A DNA stretch of 64,000 nt from positions 620,001 through 684,000 of the forward strand of contig JANFAH010000010.1 in NCBI GenBank assembly GCA_024663395.1, read 5' to 3'. The notes beneath the pieces were generated by a model. That model was not told the DNA's origin. It ran no database searches and was given only the letters and a program-made list of their open reading frames with translations. Below are positions 44,193 through 54,708 of the stretch, piece by piece. Every line of letters begins with the position of its first letter. Position 1 is the stretch's first letter. The position numbers and the translations under genes were made by a program. This stretch comes from Pisolithus tinctorius. Lineage: Eukaryota; Basidiomycota; Agaricomycetes; Boletales; Pisolithaceae.

Positions 44193-45332
44193 TCAAGACA
44201 CGTCTGTGCTGTCCCCTTCATTGAAGACAGCATCGCATGTTTCGACAATTCGCCCGGTGGACCGATGTATGCACAGGTTTGCCTTTTTATTCTCCGAGTA
44301 TCCCAAGAGTGCGCACTCAAGGGACTTAACATCCAGCTTTTGACACTTCTCCTCCGGAACATGGACATGTGCCATGCATCCAAAAATTCGAAGATGGGCG
44401 ATTGATGGCTTGTTCCCAGTGTACGCCTCATAGGGGGTTATGCTTTGCTTGAGCACTTTAGTCAGTAGTCTATTTATTATGTGCGCTGCATGCAGTATGG
44501 CGTCCCCCCAATATTTGTTGGGCAGACTGGTGTCGCTGAGCATAGCTCGTGCAGACTCAACAAGTGTTTGGTTCATCTGTTCCGCTATGCCATTTTCCTG
44601 TGGTGTGTAGGCATTTGTCTTCTCATGATGTATGCCTTCTGACTTCAGATAGGCTTCAAATGTGTTCGAGCTGTATTCCCCACCACCATCGCTTCGAAGA
44701 TAGTTAGGGCGATGTCCAGTTTCCGCTTCAGCTCTAGCGAAGTACTCCTTGGTTAGTCCAAAGACTTCATCCTTCGACTTGATTAACTTAACCACCAGGT
44801 GGTGCAAGTGTCCGTCAATGAACGTTACGAAGTACTGGTGGCCAGATCGTCCTGCAGTCTCCATAGGCCCACACACATCTGTGTAAGTTCTGTGCAGTAC
44901 ACTCAGGCTTTCCACAGCTGACTTCGATGGAATAGGTTCCCGATGTTGTTTGCCATCATGGCAGGCCTTGCACGAAGTCACGTTGTGCTCCTTCGGTCCT
45001 GTCAGTTCCATCCCAGACACCATGCCACTCTCAGATAGTCTTAGGATGTTTCTGATGTTCGCATGTCCGAGTCGACGATGCCAGGTGGTTAGTGTAGCCT
45101 TAGATATCATTGTTCGTGAGGTGAGAGCAGTGAAAGGTTCATTTGGGTTTAGTGCGTCAGGTGTACTGACAATGTATGCAGAATGACTGCCAGATACGAT
45201 GCTTGCTTCGAGTATGTAGAGGGACTTTCGTTTAGTAGCCAGAGCTACAACCTTGCCGTCGATGTGCACCCTACACTCCTGCTCTCCAAAGGTGACTAGA
45301 AGTCCCCTCGAGGCTAGTGCGGGCACTGACAC
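44193..45332 (-). CDS. Integrase of copia element D
   Basis: Zinc module H-X4-H (TWHRRLGHANIRN) with C-X2-C (CKACHDGKQ), then the catalytic core with TYTDVCGP (Asp), LRSDGGGEYSS (Asp) and PQENGIAEQMNQT (Glu). The core ends with YSENKKANLCIHRSTGRI. The frame is open over 379 codons. A single TGA at 45369-45371 separates it from the protease in the same polyprotein. Confidence 0.9.
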   Translation of the reverse strand: MSVPALASRGLLVTFGEQECRVHIDGKVVALATKRKSLYILEASIVSGSHSAYIVSTPDALNPNEPFTALTSRTMISKATLTTWHRRLGHANIRNILRLSESGMVSGMELTGPKEHNVTSCKACHDGKQHREPIPSKSAVESLSVLHRTYTDVCGPMETAGRSGHQYFVTFIDGHLHHLVVKLIKSKDEVFGLTKEYFARAEAETGHRPNYLRSDGGGEYSSNTFEAYLKSEGIHHEKTNAYTPQENGIAEQMNQTLVESARAMLSDTSLPNKYWGDAILHAAHIINRLLTKVLKQSITPYEAYTGNKPSIAHLRIFGCMAHVHVPEEKCQKLDVKSLECALLGYSENKKANLCIHRSTGRIVETCDAVFNEGDSTDVS

Positions 45333-45368
45333 AAGGTTTGTGTCCAGGTCTGGAACATAGTAGACATC

Positions 45369-45779
45369 TCAGAGGATCGTTCCACTTGTGCAGCCATCCT
45401 CGAGATGCATGGAGACTTTGATTCTCCCTTTCCCAATAGCTTGTATGGATCTGCCATCACCGACAATCACTGGTTGCGAGGGTGACAGTTTGCTGAATGT
45501 TGCAAACCACGAGTGTTGGCAGCACATGTGTGCTGAGGCACCGGAGTCAACTATCCACTCTGATGCACTGGTCTCAGGGCAAGTGCGTGCCATGAATAGG
45601 CAAAGAGGTCCACTATCCTCTTCTGCAACAGTTGCGACCTTGGCTGTTAACTCTGTTTTTTTCCTTGGATTTATCCTTGCTCCCTTGTGCAGACCCCTGG
45701 GGTGCAGCTTTGGCTGCTTCGTCTGCCTTCTTTTTGTAGCATTCATCCTCCGTATGTCCAGTTTTGCCACAAGGGGCAT
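45369..45779 (-). CDS. Protease segment of copia element D
   Basis: EWIVDSGASAHMC contains the intact D-S-G catalytic motif, followed by VIVGDGRSIQAIGKGRI. A zinc knuckle-like stretch (CGKTGHTEDEC) lies just upstream at about 45785-45750 in a neighbouring frame, so a 1-nt change separates gag from protease. Confidence 0.85.
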   Translation of the reverse strand: MPLVAKLDIRRMNATKRRQTKQPKLHPRGLHKGARINPRKKTELTAKVATVAEEDSGPLCLFMARTCPETSASEWIVDSGASAHMCCQHSWFATFSKLSPSQPVIVGDGRSIQAIGKGRIKVSMHLEDGCTSGTIL

Positions 45780-45876
45780 AGAGACACTTCTTCTTCTTTT
45801 TCTTCCTGTCTGTTGCCTTTGACTTTTTACCCGGGTTAGTCTTAGCAGCGAGAGCAGAATGTGCTGTCGAAGTTTG

Positions 45877-46557
45877 TCATGTTCTTTCTTCTACCAGGAC
45901 TTGGGATATGACAGTCTCGATGGTGAGCTTGTCATTCGAGGACATAAGGATTGTCTGGAGTGTGGAGTACGACTGCAGGAGAGATATCACCATCGCGATC
46001 ACTACCAGCGAGTCATCAAGGGGTTGACCGAGTGACGAGAGGATGTGGGCTTTTTGCCGCATGGCATTTAGCTGTGTTTCCATAGGCTGGTCGTCGGCGA
46101 GTGTGCCACAAAACAGTTCTCCTATAAGGTAGGCTATGGATTGCTTTCCCTTTCCTTCATACCATTCACTGAGCTTGGTCCAGGTCTCCGCTGCAGTACT
46201 AGCATACAGAACACCGCTAAGAGGCTTGTCCTTGAGCGTTAAGGTAATCTGTGCACATGCTTCTTTGTCTTTCATTAACCATTCCTCATACTGGTCTGGG
46301 TTCGTGTTCGCATCCGGAGCTTTCTTCTCCGTGCCAGCAACTACGTTCCAGAGGCCTCGTATACCTAGGACTTTCTGCATTTGAAACTTCCACATTTGAT
46401 AATTTGCTCCATCGTCTGCGAGGGGTGTTATATCATAGAGTCGGCTTGAGCCTTGGGTGACCCTAGCACTAGTAGATGCAGAAACTGTTGTGTTCATGCT
46501 TGTCGATGGGCCTGGTTGCCGGGATGTTGATGCTGACACTCCAGATGACATGTCCAT
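45877..46557 (-). CDS. Gag of copia element D
   Basis: ATG 46557. The Ser/Thr-rich N-terminus is followed by the UBN2/gag-polypeptide fold: DDGANYQMWKFQMQKVL, LKDKPLSGVLYASTAAETWTKL, KAHILSSLGQPLDDS and a C-terminal TIETVISQVLVEE. It assembles the particle. The ORF is intact up to its stop at 45877. Confidence 0.9.
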   Translation of the reverse strand: MDMSSGVSASTSRQPGPSTSMNTTVSASTSARVTQGSSRLYDITPLADDGANYQMWKFQMQKVLGIRGLWNVVAGTEKKAPDANTNPDQYEEWLMKDKEACAQITLTLKDKPLSGVLYASTAAETWTKLSEWYEGKGKQSIAYLIGELFCGTLADDQPMETQLNAMRQKAHILSSLGQPLDDSLVVIAMVISLLQSYSTLQTILMSSNDKLTIETVISQVLVEERT

Positions 46558-46612
46558 AGGTTATTTGGTGGTACCACTTTCGAGTTCGTTGATACTGTAA
46601 GGTTAGAGCTGC

Positions 46613-46627
46613 ATGGGGCTCATAACC
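46613..46627 (-). other. Primer binding site of element D (half-tRNA initiator Met)
   Basis: The minus strand reads GGTTATGAGCCCCAT directly after the LTR. The first 12 nt complement the initiator tRNA-Met anticodon arm, as in element C. Confidence 0.7.
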
Positions 46628-46895
46628 TCTTAAGAGGAGGTCGAAATTAAGACTGTAAAGAAGGTCTCAGGCTTCTGTGGTAAGAAGACTGAATATTAAC
46701 AAGCTAACCTGTAAAGAAGGTCTATAGTAGTACATCAGTAAGGTAGCTGTAGGGTTAATATAGTAAACATACCTCAGGCTTCTGTGGTAAGAAGACTGAG
46801 GTGCACGAGGAAAAACTAATTGCCTAAGTGCGAAGAATTATTATGTAAGCTTGTACACTGTAAGCAAATAAACACAGGGGACACATGTTCCAACA
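46628..46895 (-). repeat. 5' LTR of copia element D with intron and spliced copy
   Basis: Minus-strand order: exon 1 (46798-46773), a 51-nt GT-AG intron (46772-46722, GTATGT, ACTGAT, TATAG), exon 2 (46721-46709), a 17-nt spacer, then exon 1 and exon 2 directly joined (46691-46653), then 25 nt to the LTR end. Confidence 0.85.
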
Positions 46896-47862
46896 TGCGC
46901 TAGGTGCACTTCCTCTGACAGACACTGGTATTGGGAAGTCAACGAAAGGTAACCCCAGGGACAGCGTGTTGTTCCCCATGCTCTCGCTGTTGGAAGAACT
47001 CAACCTGGTGCAGGACAGGCCTCCAGAAGAATCGTTGATACTCAGTGCCGAAAAGCGATTCAAGCCCTTGCACTTGGAAGGTATGAGTGCACTCATCCTG
47101 TCATAGAATAGCCATCCCTTGTTTTTACAAGGTGCTGCATCCTTGTGGACCTGCCGACATCACCATTAGCACAGGACATTCAATCCAATTGGATTGAATC
47201 ATACCTTCACATAACCATCCCATGAATTCTCGTTTGCAACACTGATATCAGCCCCTGACTTCAGAGAATATGCAAATCCAGATGAACGGCTGAGATGATC
47301 AACGACTGCGTATGTACTTCGTAGCTGTGTGATATCAGCTAGTTATTCTGTCGTTTGACTGACTCATGCACCCTTTTCCATTTCTCTTTACATGATTTAG
47401 GGGTTTTGGGCCCCCCTTTCTCAGGGTTTGCAAGCATTGGAGAAGCTGCACAGGCATTCCAAAATGGCGCCTTGAAATTTAAACCATCACCAGCAGTTGC
47501 CTTGTGGGAATTGATGAAGTCAAGAAGAGCAAATGTATCCTTATCTGACCACAACACTTGCATCGAGTGGCCATCCAGGGACCATGAACTACGAGATTTG
47601 CCCTTGTGGTCAGACAATTTCGCTGCTTTACAAGGGGGCATGGCAACGAATGGAGGGAGAAGCAAGAGTAGATGCTGTACAAGTGGAGCTTTGATGCATA
47701 ACCCCACCTCTAGCATGGCATCTCAGCCATACACCAGATGCTCTCCTCCTAAATTGGGGCTCTGATTGAACTCTGTATGCTTATGTCATGAAGGCCTGGG
47801 ACTTTTTTTTGGGTTTTTTCACCTGGATTCTTTGTGGGACTTTGTTACCGAACTAGCTCTCA

Positions 47863-49077
47863 GGGTTTTAGGACCGTTAACTCTGGTCACGTGGTTGTTT
47901 GCAGGAGGGGGGCGAATTGGATTCATTCGTATTTTGTAACTGTTACATCACTTAATGTCAAGCTCATGACCTGGAGGCACATCTTGTTGATTGTGCATTA
48001 TCATGGACAGTGGCATGTGCCACTTGTATATTGACATTGTTGGTGTCAATGACGATGCTGTGATTAGTTATGAGTTTGTCTGCCAAGAGTATACACTCGA
48101 GCGTGTAACTGTGCAGAATGATTTCAGGGGGGGCAGTGTACCCTGCAGGTTCGTTGTTGTCGTGCATGCAGCTCTGTTCGAGAGTTTGTTGAACAGTACC
48201 CTTTCTGGGGGCTAAAGGATCTAAAGTCTACTGTGGACTGCCACAATGTGGTTCTGCATGACTGCTTGCGCCATCAGTTGCATGTGGATGTGCTCCATAG
48301 TCATACGTGCTCAGTTACTTGTATGTCACCATTGTATGTGTTTCAATGGTTAAAACATGCCCAGCGAGGGAAATGTCTCACTCCTGTATTGCAAGCAGCT
48401 ACTTCACCAGCTTTCGATTCATCTCCTGTGAGGGGACCGACCACCCACCCTTCGTGTGCAGGACCTAAATCCAATCCCTCAATGATTGGGGGTGGTTGTC
48501 ACTTGACTTTGCTACTGTTCCCCACCATGGCACTGACCCCACTGCTACATTCTCTCACTTGGGTATTGTCGACACCATCTGGACACTCAGAGGAAAGTTT
48601 GCAGGTCGTCATCATTATGCATCCTGCAGATCCTCCACATCATCAAAGATTGCTCATATGTCCTGCTGAAGCCAAACCTACCACAACTGACCATCATCTA
48701 CCATCCTACATAGTAACAAAAACTATTTTATGGCTTAACCACTGACATTCCTACACCATCTCCCCTAACGCATGGACCAACCCAATTACATAATCATTAG
48801 AAGTACTTAGGAAATTGATTGCGTGCTTTATTCATATGTGTCCAGGAGCGCCCAGAGGGCTTTGGTATGTAGTACTACGGTAACTAGAATGTCATTACTT
48901 GGACTCAACCTTGGCAGAGTCTGCATAAATACCTATAAACACCCGCATGTATTTTTCTGGGGCTGTCCCGGGTCCCAAGGTGGCCGACTACCAAATACAG
49001 TAGGTGTACGGCACATCTCGTACTATGTACCTGAGCGTGACCGTCTGGCTTTCCATACTATCTTCCTTTCGACACAC
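47863..49077. other. Segment between Harbinger element and URB2, no recognised gene
   Basis: The longest plus-strand ORF (48233-48745, 170 codons) shows no motif I recognise. Short ORFs near 47991-48215 may be exons of the gene interrupted at 39093. The promoter of the downstream gene should lie in the last few hundred bases. Confidence 0.35.
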
Positions 49078-52000
49078 ATGCTCCATTGGACTCGTACCCT
49101 TTCGCCCTCCATAGTTTCTCAGTCGCTGAATGCACAATCAAGCCAAGAAGACCCGTCGTCGAAAACCCCGAAACAACTTCATGACACTCTTTACTATGCA
49201 GGTATCGAGACGCTATTCTCCGTCGAAGGTCTCAGGCAGCCTCTCGATACCTTATTGGATGCACTTTCGCGCGTATGCACAGACCATCATGGCCTTTCCC
49301 TCCTGCCATGCCCTTTTGCTGCCCGTCTTTGTGCAGTAAGTCGCCACCGCACAACGCTTTTCCCCTCTTCCTCCGGGTCGGCATCTCCTGCCCTGGCCAT
49401 TCGTGAGACCGTGCGCGCTGATGCAATGGAGGTTTGAGAATCCTGTTGGAAGGTTCTTTTACGCGATACCGTAACGGTGGACTCCGGACCACAAAGGACG
49501 GACGCATGGATGGCGCTTGTAGGGATCTTGGACGTGGTCGAAAAGGAGCGCCTGTATATCCCGCACACAACTGTTGGGTCAGGCAATCGGAACACGGTTC
49601 CCGGTCGTGATGCGAAGTCTGCTTTGATAGAAGCGAGGGAGCTTGCGCTGGTCAAGTTTGTAACTCGAATGACGTGTCGGTCGTGACTCTGGCAATAGAT
49701 GTTCTCGACGTACTGGTGAGAGTTGAGTGTGAACTGATAGGCAGCGAGACGCGGAAGTTACTGGGCGCTATTGTTAGTGTAAGTAGTAGTAAATTACGTC
49801 TTGGTGTACCTTGCAGACTGACTTTCTTCGATTTTCTTAGTTGGTGCGCCCGCTCTCCGTGCGGACAGCGGATGCGATTCAGCGACTGCTTTCGGACCTT
49901 CTCGAGTATCACACCAAGACCCGCACGGTACACATGTACATCCTCACGCTTCTTACTGCCCTCTCTTCACTCAGCCTGCCCGAGTCGGTCTCCTCGCAAT
50001 CTCTCCCTATACCACCGCATGACGTGATGTTCAGTCCACTTCGGACACACCTTTCGTTGCTCACTAGAGCTCTCCGTATGGCTTTGACCCCTGTACAATC
50101 TAGAGAATTGGGGCCAGCTGTTTTGGAAGAACTTACGCGGGTTTGGAAAGCATACACTGCTGAAAGAGGTCAAAGTCGACGCGGCGGTAAGCGACGAAAA
50201 ACTGACGAAGGGGAGGAGATATCAGCAAAAGGACACGATGATGACGATGGCACGTTGCGGTCGAAGTGCCACTCGTTAGCAGTTGGATTTACTTATGTTG
50301 CCCGCGTGTCCGGCGCCGTTCTCGCGAGCCTCCCCCCGTATGCGTATGTCCCCGACACTCAGAATCAAGGAGTCCCGTGGGACGAGGTTGGGAAGCTGGG
50401 GTGGGATATCGCCTGGGAGTGTATGCGACACGGACGAGGTGAGTCGCAAGAAGTAGCTCCCCAACGCGAAGACGAAAGCAAGAGAAAGAGGCGCAAGAAG
50501 TGGCAACGCGAAAGGGAGCGGCAGGGTCCTGATATGCAGGGTTCGGATGATGTCGCTTCTGCTGCGTTGCGATGTCTATATGATGTCCGCGCTCGATTGA
50601 TACGAGTTGCGAGCTCGCCAATGCCTGTGACGCTAGGCCCAAGTGACGTATTGGGAAGCGATGAAATCGAGGAGTTGCTGGGCGTCGTCGGGGACGAAGG
50701 CACGTCTGCTGAATTAGTACTAGAAATCGTGCGTATGCCCTGCGTTACTATTCCTTTCTTTGTGCTAACTGTATCCACACATGTACAGGTCAGGACACTC
50801 TTCGCGCAGGTTTCCCAAACGCGCGGCTCCCAACAGGCTCAGGCTGGTGTCATTACCAAGACGAGCATCGATGTTTTGATTCGCCACTTCTCCCCTCAAA
50901 GTCGATGGTGCGGCTCTTCAGCAGCGCTTACACGGGAAAACTTAGGCGTTGCACTACTTTACGTGCTAGCTGATCGGTGGATAGGTGTCATTGAGTGCGT
51001 TCCTTCGATTGCCCAGATTCGTATCTCATCGGAAACGTTGCCCTACTGTAATATTCAGTGCAGCCGCTCCGGAAGAGGTGCTCCAGAGGTTCATCTGCCT
51101 TCTCTTGACCATTCCATTAGGACTTCCATTTGGAACTACCAACGAACTTCACGGGCAGCTGGGTTCACACCACGACATTCTTCTCCTTGTTCTGAGGAAT
51201 GCACAGTTCTGGGATTTGCCCAATATGCGAGGTACGTTTCCAGTTGGTTGGCCGTTCCGTCAAATAATTTCTTGCATTTATCCTTCGGTTCTGCAGGTGC
51301 CTTCCTGTCGTTTGCATTAAAGCAGACTTCCCTTCTGTCCTCATCTTGCTTCCTTCCTGGGTCTACTGGGACTAACGGACTTGACAAACTTGAGCTTTTA
51401 CGTGCAAGTGAAGTTTACACTCTTCTAATGTATGTACCTCCCAAGTACTTCACCCGGGCCTCTCGCATGGAACTTGTGAAGAGAGCGGTAGGTGGTGACG
51501 TCGCCATATGCTCGGTACTTCAGGTCGTAAGTGGCGGCGGGACAGCGGATCGGAGTGACAGGGAGCACTTGGGGAAGGGAAAGGATATGGTTGATTCACC
51601 GCAAAAATCTGATGCTGGGTATGAGATGGACATGGACGAAGAAGACGATTCTGGAGTGCGAATGCTTAGAGAACTCTGCGTTCACCATCTCACGGTATTC
51701 CGTGCCTTCCTGTATCGTATGGGCCAGTTTACGAACGCGCTGGATTGCACCGTGAGTTGGCGATTATCTTGTCGGATTCGCTTTCCATTTCCCAGTGATT
51801 GAACTTTATTAGACATCTCGTGCATACGTCGAACATTTACTGCAGTCACCATCAAAATTGGCCATGTCGCCAGATGCACTTACAAAAGAGACGTTAAATC
51901 TTGTCTCGTTTCACCTATTGTAAGGTTTTTACACGAATTTCTGGCCTGGTACAATTACTGGTCATCCTAGTACTCTCCTCCGTGCCCAGAATTCCGAGGC

Positions 52001-53796
52001 ATCAGCAGCGGTGGCCAGCATACTGAGTAGTCTTGTTGCTGCTCAACCGTTTCCCGATACGTTGTCACAGGGATTATGGCAACATGTGCTTACCCGATCT
52101 GTTGTGTTCCGGCTCATTGAATGTCTAAGAGAACACCATTCTCCAGGAAGGTGAAATTTACTTTTGGAAAGTTTGTCCGGTATTGCTTCTGACGTGCGTA
52201 CGTAGCCTTGCAACAGTTGTTGTATCCGCGCTGAGAACACTGTACGGATCCTTTACACCCATCCTCGTTCCAGCCGGGGGACAATCCAGAACCAGTGGCG
52301 CACTTGCATTGAGCGACCATGTTGAAGCTCGTTCTTATGCGTTATCGTTTGGGCAGTGGCTAGGGATTGACAGTACGTAAAGCCATTGCTGAGCTGCGTG
52401 TATACTTGCTCAACTTTTGCAGTAACTGGTAGCGTTGCGCCGATAGGCATAAAATTAGCGACTGGGGTTATGCGAAGCCCACTGCGCAGTCCCTCGCTGC
52501 CGGTAGGTGCAGACCGTGCAACGATGTGTCCTCGTGTACTGGCTCTGCTGTTCGAGGAGCTTCGATGTTTTCCCAATATTTCGGACTCGGCATACCTCGA
52601 GACAATCGCAGCACTGTGTTCAATACATGGCACTGAGATGGAAGGTAATCCGTTGTTCGACATCGGTTTCAGCTTTAAGTATCTCACGCCATTGCTGTAG
52701 TGCGCTATGCCCTGGATATGCAAGTCACGAAGGCCACAGCAGAACTGTCGGTAGACAGTTTTGCACACCTGCTCAGTGTGATAGGAGAAGGAATCGAGGA
52801 CCCTTGGCTTCCGGTGGGCCAATGCAAAAGCTTGATGCACCTCTCGACGATCTTGCTGCATGATACACCCCAAGGTCTGTATCAATCTCCTATTCTGATT
52901 ATAAGTGGCAGGGTTCGGTAACGTGTCACCACAGGGCCTCTCGAGGTGGTCCAAGTATTCGTAACGCGCTGTCTCGATGCCTTCAACGATCAACCTCACC
53001 TATACGGAGGTTCAATGGAATTGAAAGAACACTATCTGGAACTGATCGCAAAGCATTGTTCTGACAGAGTGGGTGTCATCGCTTGAAACACTTTGGTCAA
53101 TGTCATTCTTATATCCAATGGCAGCCCGCTGCTGTGCGTTCAGCCGACCTCGGAAGCATCTGGTCTTTGCTCTGTAAAATCCTATCGGGGTCCACCGACC
53201 ACGCCACTGCCACCTCGTTTGCGACTTTTCACTGCATCGTTTCTATAGCAGGCTCTCTCGTTCGTATGAGACGTGACATAGTTATTCATACGCTCCCGCA
53301 TCTGGCCTTCGTCTTGCATCGTTTGCTGTTGATAATCAGGCGCATGCGCCCCCAGCTAGGAGCTAAGCAGAGTAAACTCGTCGCGGGAACACTTCCGTCT
53401 TGGATTTCACCATCCCAGCCGCTCGGCATCGCCGAAAGCCGTGCTCTTAGTCGACTTCTCACCGCACTCACCGTCAAAACCGTCCCTCATACGCACACAA
53501 CACAACATACCGCGATTGCCGCCGAAACACAAAAAGCTGAATCGCTGGCAAAGCCTTTCGCAAAGCATGTAGGACACGTCCTCTTGGCATACATCGACTC
53601 TATGAACAACCCGTTGTGTATCCTAACACCGGATATACGACGAGAAGTCGAGCCTGGGCTATTCTCATTATGTGAAATGCTTGGCGAGTACAATCGAGGT
53701 GCTCTGATGGTCTCTGCACTGGATTCCGGCGGCAAGACTCTCATGAAGTCGCTCTGGAGGGAGTATGAGAAGCAGCGATATGTGGGGAAGGGGTAA
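49078..53796 (+). CDS. URB2: Urb2/Npa2-type nucleolar pre-ribosome protein
   Basis: Urb2/Npa2 acts in early 60S pre-ribosome assembly in the nucleolus. The call rests on the C-terminal 130 residues: SLAKPFAKHVGHVLLAYID, PGLFSLCEMLGEYNRGALM, ALDSGGKTLMKSLWREYEK. This matches the Urb2/Npa2 C-terminal domain in sequence and position. The body is alpha-helical with an internal Lys/Arg-rich segment (RRGGKRRKTDE; KRKRRKKWQRER) suited to nucleolar targeting. Several 45-60-nt introns are evident (for example 49783-49841, 50727-50789, 51750-51812). The start at 49078 is the first in-frame ATG near the conserved part and is uncertain. An in-frame TGA at 49435 (CGA expected) lies between two well-coding blocks of the same frame. 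Confidence 0.8.
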
Positions 53797-54708
53797 CACG
53801 ATATGTATTTGTGGCCTTAGAAATGTCTTCGCCTCTCAGCGAGCAACAAAATCGTCCGTCAAGGGAAGGGGCACCGAGGCATATGTTCTAAAAGCTAATC
53901 TATTCAAGTTTAGTTGGAAAAGCCTACGTAGTGACATATTATAAGTGACTAAGGCATGGAGATTAATAGGTGTCCCATTAGATAGTTATGCAAATTTTAT
54001 AAGAGGTTCTGCGACTTCCATGGCTATCCGTTGGAGTCACACACAGCGCGAAGGATAGGATCTCAACTGGTGGAGGTAAGGGAGGATAAGGCGGTAGCCA
54101 GAACGCAGCACTCACTGGTGATGCATTTTGGAGACGGAGCTTGGGTCACGTACTGTGGAAGGGAGCAAAGAGACATGTTGCTTGTGGATTTCCCAACTGC
54201 ACGACCGAGTATTGTGGAAGAATGTTTTTGGAAACCAGATCCTCGAGGGAGGAGCTGGGGAAGCCCTACTGTACTACGGTGTCTGGTGTGAAGGACGGGG
54301 CGAGCATGGAAACACAAAGCCGCTGAGAAGATCGGTAGTACGTTTCACCAGGAGCACAACTAGTGCACCTATCGAGCTGGCTTGGTACCGCGGAGAGCAT
54401 GGGACGAGCCCCCCTGATATTGCAATGAGCAATGGAGGATAACAAGGATCGATGGTCGAGTCTTTCTCTCGCCGATACATCACCGGGACGCGGTCAGACG
54501 ACGAGAAGAAATGGGACGGTCCAACAGGAACTTGGTGGTCGTAGTTTACACACGTGTCAGGCTGCGCACCACCGATAGGCACGTTGATTCAACGCAACTT
54601 GACTCCGTAGTCATTTGCCCTTCGCACATCACCACCATCGTTCCCTACAGTCATAGCACGCTACTGCTCGAGACATCCTAAGACCTTTTTGCTCATCTTC
54701 ACATCACC
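53797..54708. other. Intergenic region between URB2 and the GTPase gene
   Basis: No gene recognised. ORFs on both strands around 54031-54582 are short and without motifs. The last 100 bp before 54709 are CT-rich, consistent with a fungal promoter/5' leader. Confidence 0.4.

Larger units (their letters stand above)
41730..46895 (-). mobile_element. Ty1/copia retrotransposon D (young)
   Basis: Two 268-bp LTRs differ at about four positions, all transitions. The target duplication is TGCGC (41725-41729 and 46896-46900). Order on the minus strand is gag, PR, integrase, RT, RNase H. Nearly intact; the main lesions are TGA codons where Arg is expected. Confidence 0.92.
40853..47716 (-). pseudogene. 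Myb/SANT-like gene of the Harbinger element, split by D
   Basis: Harbinger elements encode a Myb/SANT protein that brings the transposase to DNA. The 5' exons at 47716-47340 show WSDKDTFALLDFINS, NFKAPFWNACA and CKEKWKRVHESVK. After an intron, STYAVVDHLSRSSGFAYS and NENSWDGYVK follow at 47310-47205. The next part (47096-46896) runs into copia element D. Across D, with one TGCGC copy, the frame continues at 41724 (SAPSALVTSNDVDISPI) into a Ser/Pro/Thr-rich region, then LASMKATH-type sequence down to about 40853. Exon borders are approximate. Confidence 0.7.
39094..47859. mobile_element. PIF/Harbinger DNA transposon, carrying copia element D
   Basis: Terminal inverted repeats of about 118 bp (GAGCTAGTTCGGTAA...) lie at 39094-39211 and 47742-47859, flanked by the 3-bp duplication TCA. 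Two genes, transposase (plus) and Myb/SANT-like protein (minus), converge, the usual PIF/Harbinger arrangement. Without D the element is about 3.6 kb. Confidence 0.85.

Noticed and set aside
47180..47200. Perfect palindrome CAATCCAATTGGATTG
   Set aside because: A 16-bp palindrome inside an intron-like part of the Harbinger gene; too short to assign a function.
54031..54582. Possible gene between URB2 and the GTPase gene
   Set aside because: Overlapping short ORFs on both strands, no splice pattern and no motif.
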